This document shows positions 57,743 to 64,000 of a stretch of DNA of 64,000 nucleotides, one piece after another. Made by a program: the position numbers and the translations under genes. Within the stretch, counting starts at the first letter, position 1. Each line of letters starts with the position of its first letter. The notes beneath the pieces were generated by a model, which was given only the letters and a program-made list of their open reading frames with translations, did no database searches and had not been told where the DNA came from. Source of the DNA: Acidimicrobiaceae bacterium (lineage in GTDB: Bacteria > Actinomycetota > Acidimicrobiia > Acidimicrobiales > RAAP-2); assembly GCA_003132205.1 (NCBI GenBank), contig PKWY01000044.1, positions 5,536 through 69,535 of the forward strand. The letters run 5' to 3'.

Positions 57743-58303
57743 TCAACCCACCCGGTGGAGCGTGTTGTGGTCGGTGTGAGCAAAGGGCTCGTCGAATTCT
57801 TTCATGCGCAGCATCGTCACCTCGTCGTACGACCAGGTGTCATCGCCAATGGTGATGGTGATCGCGTAGCTCAGCGAGCTGGCGTTCGTCGACAGGTACT
57901 TGTTCTCTCCGATGTTGTAGTGGGGATCGCCGAGCGATGCCTCCATCGTGAACAAGACCGAGTCGGCGTCGGTGACTCCGCCCGCGAGCACCGTGATGCC
58001 CCGAGGAACCACGAAGCCCTTCATGATCTCGCCGGTCGCGGCGTCCCACAGCCAGTAACCGACTTCGGTGTGGAACGGATTGCTCTCGTCGCCGCGCCAC
58101 ATCGCGCTCTTGTAGTCAAGCCCGTACAGGCTCTGCTTGCCGTTGTCGACCGGTCCAAAGGGCTTCATCGTGCACTTCTCGCGGTACGGGCTGCCAAGCA
58201 CCTCACCCTTCGAGTGTGAATACGCGGTATCGAGACCGCCCTTCTCGCCTTCCCATTCTCCGGCCAGTCTTCCGAGAGGTCCCCATTCGTTTGCCATCGC
58301 CAA
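57743..58303 (-). CDS. FABP/nitrobindin-like heme-binding beta-barrel protein
   Basis: GPLGRLAGEWEGEKGGLDTA; HTEVGYWLWDAATGEIMKGFVVPRG. Confidence 0.75.
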   Translation of the reverse strand: MAMANEWGPLGRLAGEWEGEKGGLDTAYSHSKGEVLGSPYREKCTMKPFGPVDNGKQSLYGLDYKSAMWRGDESNPFHTEVGYWLWDAATGEIMKGFVVPRGITVLAGGVTDADSVLFTMEASLGDPHYNIGENKYLSTNASSLSYAITITIGDDTWSYDEVTMLRMKEFDEPFAHTDHNTLHRVG

Positions 58304-58636
58304 TTCCTACCCTTCTAGATTTCGTACTCGTTGATTTTACTTACCGAGTTCAACTTAGTGACCTTGGCGTCATCGCCACAATCCACGACTACGGGTTCCA
58401 AGGCGTGCCAAATCCACCTACCTCACTAGGAAATTGGTGCAGCCCCTCGCACGCATGGTGAGCCACGTGCTCGCGACGGCGAGCCGGAACTCTTCGGTCT
58501 TTTGGCGCCCTGGCGCTTGACCTGGACCACGTCGAGCGGTTGGGGGATATCTCACTCGACCCATCGCCTGATTCGAATCCTGGCGCGCTCGCGACACGCG
58601 CTTCGCATCGGTCGCCCGGCCCCGCCCACCGTCGAG

Positions 58637-59305
58637 CTATTCCTTGACGTAAATCAGGGCGAACCCGTCGTAGCCCTTGCTCCCGACGGTTTGGACCGCG
58701 GTGCCCTCCACGCGCGGCTCGCCCGCCACGAGTTCGAGGAATCTGCGAACTCCCAGGACTCGCTCGTCCGAGCTCGTCGAATCGACCACGGCCCCGTTGC
58801 GAACAACATTGTCGGCGACAATCACGGTTCCTGGGCGAGAAAGTTCCAATGAGAGCGCGAAGTACGCGGGATAACCCTCTTTGTCGGCGTCGATGAAGAT
58901 GAAGTCAAAGGGGGCGGCCCCTTCCGCGATAAGTCCGCGGAGGGTTTCAACCGCCGGTCCGACCCGGATCTCCACCATCGCGCCGAGCCCTGCTCGGTTG
59001 ATGTTGGCACGGGCAACGTCGGCGTGATGGGGTTCCAATTCGAGGGAGATCAATCCGCCGTCAGCCGGAAGCGACCGGGCCAGCCAGATCGTGCTGTAGC
59101 CGCCGAGCGTTCCGATCTCCAGGATCCGCTTCGCCCCCCGCACTCTCGCCAGCAACTCCAGGAGCTTGCCCTGATTGGGCGCGACGTTGATCTCGGGCAG
59201 ACCGGCCGCGGAACTGTCGCCGAGAGTGGCGTCGAGCGCGGCGTCCGAGGGTGCGAGGAGCGAAACAAGATAGTCATCCACTCTCGTCCAAAGTTCTTCG
59301 CTCAT
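58637..59305 (-). CDS. O-methyltransferase (class I SAM)
   Basis: KRILEIGTLGGYSTIWLARSLP; FDFIFIDADKEGYPAYF. Confidence 0.92.
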   Translation of the reverse strand: MSEELWTRVDDYLVSLLAPSDAALDATLGDSSAAGLPEINVAPNQGKLLELLARVRGAKRILEIGTLGGYSTIWLARSLPADGGLISLELEPHHADVARANINRAGLGAMVEIRVGPAVETLRGLIAEGAAPFDFIFIDADKEGYPAYFALSLELSRPGTVIVADNVVRNGAVVDSTSSDERVLGVRRFLELVAGEPRVEGTAVQTVGSKGYDGFALIYVKE

Positions 59306-59356
59306 CTCGTAAGCCTCCCAGACGTCTGACGGGTAGTCTCCCTCACAGAAGGTTCG

Positions 59357-61897
59357 TCAATCAACCATCGCCTCCAACGTCGAGACGAGCGATGGCCCGT
59401 TCCGCTTCGCCACCGCCACGTGCACGTCCATGAGATCCAGGAGTTGGGCGACTTGCTGCTGGCCAACGGCAAGAGGATTGGATTCGTGAAAACTGCGCAC
59501 TTCAGTGGCGAGCGCCGGGTCTTTGACAAACGTCAGCACGCCCGCGACCGTCGCCACCGGCGAGCCCACCGGAAAACGCTCGACGGCTTCGGCCCAACGC
59601 TCGGTAACGGCCCTCCATACCCGCGGTCCGGCCACTCGATTGCGGATGAGCGCTCCGATGAGGTAGGGCGCGTCCTGCGTGCGCACCTCCGTGAAGGCCC
59701 GCTCGAGGGTTCTGAGCACCACCTCGGGATCACGCGAACCCGCCGGAGCGAAGAGATAGCGCTGCTGATCCTGTGGCGTCGTCGCGTCCTGGCAGCGCTG
59801 CCGACAGACTTCCTCGTCACCGGGCCGACTCTGATGCATGGTGATCGCGACGATGGCGTTGGCCAGGTCGCCGCTGACCTCGCCGGCGTCGAATCGCGAC
59901 GTCGCCTCCGCAATTATTCCCGCGTCGCGACCCAACATACCAAGGACGTCGATGACCCTCGCCCGCAGTTCGCGCGCCTGGGTTGATTCTCCCTCTACCG
60001 GCCCCCATCCCAACCGGTCGAATACCGGTCCGAAAAGACCCTGCGCCGCGGGGACGAGGGCGTCTCGTCCCGCATCATCCACAATTCGGTTGACGAGAGC
60101 GACCGCCTTGATGACGACGTCCCAGGTCGCGGGCTCATCGAGGTCGACGAGACCCTTCGCGAGTGTGAACACGTCAGCGAACGATGATCGGCCCACCAGT
60201 ACCGAGGCCCAGGTGTCCGAGAACAGCACGGCTCGCTCGATCTCATCGAGTTCCCCGAGTCGCGCCGCGATGGCGGCCAGATGACCGGACGCGTACGCGG
60301 TCCGGTAGAAGCCCGAGCCGCCCGCGTTCACGACGGAACTCTCGTCAAGGGGCATGGTCGCGCTCGCACCTTCGAGGAGATGCGCGGTCGGCGCCCCGCC
60401 GTCGAGAGAGCGCACCAGGACTGGGACCTTCCAGTTCGATCCGATGTTGGACGCGCCGACGGCCTCGGCGTACTCGAAGGGCTCCTGGGAAATCGTGGAG
60501 CCCTCGACCGAGACGAGCGGGAATCCACCTTGCAGGATCCACGTGTCCATGATGGCTGCGACCGGCTCGCGGGAGGCGGCTTCGAGTGCCGACCAGAGAT
60601 CCGAGGTCACGGTGTTCGAGTACGAATGGCCCTCCAGATAGATCCGGACGCCGTCACGGAAGGTCTCCTCACCCAGGTACTGCTCGAGCATGCGCAGCAC
60701 GGCGCAGCCCTTTATGTAGGTCAGGACGTCGAACATTCCACGGCACTCGTCAGGCGAGACGACTTCGTACTCGATTGGCCGGGTCGAGTGCTGGCCGTCA
60801 ATGGTGAAGGCCGTGTCGCGGCTCGTGTTGAACGTGACCCACTTCTTCCATTCGGGTTGAAAATCATTGGTGCAGATCGACTCCATGAAGGTCGCGAAAG
60901 CCTCGTTCAGCCAGATCCCCTCCCACCAGTCCATGGTCACGAGGTCCCCGAACCACATGTGGGCGAGTTCATGGTTCACGACCAAGGCGACCCTCTCCAG
61001 CTCGGGATGCGACGCGGTCGCGGGGTCGACGAGCAGATCCGCCTCACGGAAGGTCACGCAGCCAAGGTTCTCCATGGCTCCTGCGGCGAAATCCGGGATC
61101 GCGACCAGGTCGATCTTGCCCCCCGGATAGTCGATCGCGAAGTATTCCGTGAAGAACTCAAGGGCGTGGACGGCCGTCTCCATCGCCCAAGCGGTGAGGT
61201 GGCCCTTGCCGACCGGATAGACGATTCGCACCGGCGTACCCGCTGCCATCGTGACCGGGGATGCTTCGAAAGGGCCAACCACGAAGGCCACCAGGTACGT
61301 CGACATGATCATCGTCGGCGCGAAGCGGACTTCCCGGCGACCCCCTTCGAGGAGACCGGAGGACAGCTGGGCGGTGTTGGAGAACGCTGCGAGCCCTTCG
61401 GGCACGACCAACGTCACCTGGAACGTGGCCTTGGACGCGGGGTCGTCCCAACAGGGAAAGGCCCTGCGGGCGTCGGTGACCGCAAACTGGGTCGTCGCGA
61501 TCGTGCGGGTGATGCCATCGCCATCAACGAAGCTCGAACGGTAGAAGCCGCGGAGCTGGTCGTTCAGGATGCCGGTGAAACTGAGCGATAGAGTCGCCTT
61601 CCCGACCGGCAGCGCGTCGTCGAAGGCGAACCAGGCGGTTTCGAACTCCTCGTCAAGGCTGGGCGGGCCCGAGCGGAACTCGCGGTCACCCGAACGAACC
61701 ACGGCCGGCGATACGTCCAGCTCAATCGCGTTGACGGCGAAGGTGTTGACACCCTCGGCAACGTCGACATCGATCTCAACGGTGCCAACGAAGGTGGCGG
61801 CATCCATGTCGGGCTCAAACCTAAGTCGGTACGCCGAGGGAACGACGTGCGTCGGTAGTCGATAAGGATTGGCTTTGGCTTCTGGGTTTCTGCTCAC
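59357..61897 (-). CDS. pepN: M1 family aminopeptidase
   Basis: GAMENLGCVTF; VVNHELAHMWFGDLVTMDWWEGIWLNEAFATF; full length 846 aa. Confidence 0.93.
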   Translation of the reverse strand: MSRNPEAKANPYRLPTHVVPSAYRLRFEPDMDAATFVGTVEIDVDVAEGVNTFAVNAIELDVSPAVVRSGDREFRSGPPSLDEEFETAWFAFDDALPVGKATLSLSFTGILNDQLRGFYRSSFVDGDGITRTIATTQFAVTDARRAFPCWDDPASKATFQVTLVVPEGLAAFSNTAQLSSGLLEGGRREVRFAPTMIMSTYLVAFVVGPFEASPVTMAAGTPVRIVYPVGKGHLTAWAMETAVHALEFFTEYFAIDYPGGKIDLVAIPDFAAGAMENLGCVTFREADLLVDPATASHPELERVALVVNHELAHMWFGDLVTMDWWEGIWLNEAFATFMESICTNDFQPEWKKWVTFNTSRDTAFTIDGQHSTRPIEYEVVSPDECRGMFDVLTYIKGCAVLRMLEQYLGEETFRDGVRIYLEGHSYSNTVTSDLWSALEAASREPVAAIMDTWILQGGFPLVSVEGSTISQEPFEYAEAVGASNIGSNWKVPVLVRSLDGGAPTAHLLEGASATMPLDESSVVNAGGSGFYRTAYASGHLAAIAARLGELDEIERAVLFSDTWASVLVGRSSFADVFTLAKGLVDLDEPATWDVVIKAVALVNRIVDDAGRDALVPAAQGLFGPVFDRLGWGPVEGESTQARELRARVIDVLGMLGRDAGIIAEATSRFDAGEVSGDLANAIVAITMHQSRPGDEEVCRQRCQDATTPQDQQRYLFAPAGSRDPEVVLRTLERAFTEVRTQDAPYLIGALIRNRVAGPRVWRAVTERWAEAVERFPVGSPVATVAGVLTFVKDPALATEVRSFHESNPLAVGQQQVAQLLDLMDVHVAVAKRNGPSLVSTLEAMVD

Positions 61898-62216
61898 CCG
61901 ATGAATGCTATTGGGCGACCCTGGCGAACCTCGCCGACGAGATCAAGGCCCTTCCCCGCCGGTCTTCAATGAACCGCCAACGTCTCGCGCCCGTTCCGAT
62001 CCTCCGCAAGGCGCTGGCGCGCTCAACCGCTCGCCACAGTGCGGAGGACGTCTCGTTCAGCGCTCGGGCGATGACTCGACCACGGCCGTGATCGCAGACC
62101 TGGCTACGACTCCCGGAGGTGTTGCACCCATTCACCTTGAGTCCCACGACGCATCGCCCGGCTCATAATCGTTCCAGTCTTAGACAGGACGAAAGCCGAC
62201 CTCGTAGCCTCGCTTC

Positions 62217-62831
62217 ATGCACGACTCAGGAAGTCAATCTTTTGATGCGAAGCGTCGTCTGCGTTGGGGGACGACCCTCGAGGTCATCACCCTTGGCTGG
62301 AATGTCGCGGGCGTGGTCGTTCTGGGAATCTTGGCCGTTCAGGCGCACTCGATCGCCCTCTTCGGCTTCGGTCTGGACTCGCTGGTCGAGATCGGCGCCA
62401 GTGCCGTGGTTCTTTGGGAGCTTCAAGGAGTCGGAGTTGAGCGCGAGCGTCGCGCCCTGATGCTCATCGCCATATCCTTCGTGTTGATCTCCGGGTACCT
62501 CGCCGTGCAGTCGACGCTCTCGCTGGCCTCTCGCTCGCACGCGCACCACAGCCCGTTAGGCATCGCCTGGACCGCAACGACCGCCATGGCAATGTTCATC
62601 CTGGCCTGGCAGAAGGGCCGAGTAGGAAGAGAACTGCAACGAGAAGTCCTGATAAAGGAGAGTCGGGTCACGTTCATAGACGGGCTCCTCGCGGTCGCGA
62701 TACTGCTCGGCCTCAGCCTCAACGCGTTCGCCGGCTGGTGGTGGGCCGATCCCGCCGCCACCTTCGTCATCGTTGGTTACGGGGTTCGTGAGGCGCTGGA
62801 GGTATCACATGGGTTGCGATCAGCCGGTTGA
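62217..62831 (+). CDS. cation diffusion facilitator-like transporter
   Basis: HSIALFGFGLDSLVEIGASAVVLW; VTFIDGLLAVAILLGLSLNAFAGWWWADPAATFVIV. Confidence 0.8.
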   Translation: MHDSGSQSFDAKRRLRWGTTLEVITLGWNVAGVVVLGILAVQAHSIALFGFGLDSLVEIGASAVVLWELQGVGVERERRALMLIAISFVLISGYLAVQSTLSLASRSHAHHSPLGIAWTATTAMAMFILAWQKGRVGRELQREVLIKESRVTFIDGLLAVAILLGLSLNAFAGWWWADPAATFVIVGYGVREALEVSHGLRSAG

Positions 62832-63069
62832 TCCGACGTCGGCCTCGAAGAGACGGCGACGCAGTTACGGCGATGCAGTGAGTCATTGACTTGAACTGCC
62901 GACCCGATAGCCGTTCAGCACGAGTCTGCAGATCGGCGGCGGCGTCTGGTGGCAGTGATGCTGGAGGGTTGGAATCTACAGGACTGTTCTCAACCATGTC
63001 GCAGGACTATGGCGGCGCGACGGTCAGTTCTCCAGACCGAGACCGAACTCATCTTCAATGAAACAACGA

Positions 63070-63083
63070 TAGACATCTGTCTA
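63070..63083. promoter_or_regulatory. palindrome TAGACA-tc-TGTCTA, candidate ArsR/SmtB-type operator
   Basis: perfect 6+2+6 dyad; related TTGACGTTCGTCTAC near 63659-63673. Confidence 0.4.
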
Positions 63084-63716
63084 CGGTGAGTTGGTGGAGC
63101 CTCACTTCAGGGTCACGGAGATCGCGGCTGGTTTGGGTGTGCCCGCGGGCAAGCCGAGCGTGAAAACGGAAGTGTGATACTTCCCCTTCGGCAACGACGG
63201 CACTCCGGATTCTGTACAGCGCGGAAAACCGTCTCCACCGCATTGCTGGTACTTCGTGCTCACCGTTATCGAGAAGGCGCCTTCGGCAAACAGTGAAGAT
63301 GTTGAGCGGTAGGTTGACGCGAGTCTGACTTCTCGGCAAACTGACGCACCCGATGTGCTGTCCTGCCTGAGATGAGTCGCCTCGCGTCGACCTACCGCCT
63401 GGTCCGGGATGACTTGACCGGGCGGGACGTGACTTCATAGGACCCTGCCACAGCCGTGTCTCTTCACTGTTATGTCCGCCCGGACCGGTTTGGTCATCCT
63501 CCTAAAACAACGAAGGAGACACATCAAGGAAATCGCATCGGCGTTCGCCACGCAGGCTAGCGCAACGACCTAACTCGCAATTAGGACGGAACTCAGAAGT
63601 TTCAGCCTCATGAACCCAACTTAGGCGCGCCGAGCCGGCACGCTGGAGAAGCTTTCTGTTGACGTTCGTCTACAGATTCTTCGTGGGAGTCAGGTCGTCA
63701 GAGTCGACGACACGTT

Positions 63717-64000
63717 CTATTCTGGGCGCCACGCTCGAATGAACGCATTCGCTACCGCTCCGTCGTACTCGCCAAGAGCGCGCTCCTGGTCGAAACCATC
63801 AGGTAGAGCGATTGAAGCGGCGAGGCGCTCCACTGCAGCACGGTCGTGAACGAGCGTAGGCACAATCTCCGCGTTCACAAAGCCAGCGGCAGCGAGTTTG
63901 TCGCGATAGTCATCTACGACTAGCGCCCCCGCAATGCACCCGGTCCACAATGCCATCAGTCCTCGGAGGTCTTCTGGGAGTTGCCGCTGAAGGACAACGT
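63717..64000 (-). CDS. arsM: arsenite methyltransferase-like C-terminal part (truncated by window edge)
   Basis: frame open through the window edge: VVLQRQLPEDLRGLMALWTGCIAGALVVDDYRDKLAAAGFVNAEIVPTLVHD, typical ArsM C-terminus. Confidence 0.65.
   Translation of the reverse strand, partial: VVLQRQLPEDLRGLMALWTGCIAGALVVDDYRDKLAAAGFVNAEIVPTLVHDRAAVERLAASIALPDGFDQERALGEYDGAVANAFIRAWRPE

Noticed and set aside
60281-61591. 436-aa + ORF
   Set aside because: Antisense shadow of the M1 aminopeptidase.
61908-62147. 79-aa minus ORF (MGLKVNGCNTSGSRSQ...)
   Set aside because: Partly plausible composition but no motif or clear start context; not enough support to call.
63055-63438. 127-aa minus ORF in the gap near arsM
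   Set aside because: Composition R/H-rich with no family resemblance; overlaps the TAGACA palindrome; probably non-coding.

Overview
High-GC bacterial chromosomal window of actinobacterial character; Acidimicrobiia is my guess from gene content, not tested. It is mostly ordinary metabolic, signalling and accessory genes, with one tRNA-Ser(TGA) and no rRNA, CRISPR array, prophage or intact IS element seen. Main blocks: an amino-acid-type ABC transporter behind a structured leader (1-2832); NUDIX, TauE and DUF4395 genes; an S53 sedolisin-type protease next to a large secreted protein of unknown function; a pair of uncharacterised coupled genes; typA; tRNA-Ser; a cluster of c-di-GMP genes (17.3-23.2 kb); PRC-barrel and SPFH genes; pheA; a PLP decarboxylase convergent with an agmatinase-family gene; P450; a PaiA/PaiB-like operon; ClC channel; a TetR/epimerase divergon; an HTH/Clp-N pair; VOC, SDR and GNAT genes; a cbs-cystathionine lyase operon; homospermidine synthase; M1 aminopeptidase; a CDF transporter; and the 3' part of an arsM-like gene at the right edge. 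The best candidate for something undescribed is the 13499-15196 gene. It encodes a single polypeptide that joins a PhnZ/TmpB-like HD-domain oxygenase to a PhnY*/TmpA-like (gamma-butyrobetaine hydroxylase-type) 2-oxoglutarate dioxygenase, i.e. a predicted one-protein oxidative C-P bond cleavage enzyme. Other notable items are three genes broken by apparent single-base losses in G/C runs (AHSA1, DJ-1/PfpI, APH+GNAT), a perfect 13+2+13 palindrome overlapping the start codon of an HTH gene that precedes a Clp-N gene, paired TetR-type operators about 52 bp apart, a DosR-like palindrome between two GGDEF genes, and three convergent gene pairs sharing a CTAG as both stop codons. All assignments are from reading the sequence; no database search was run.
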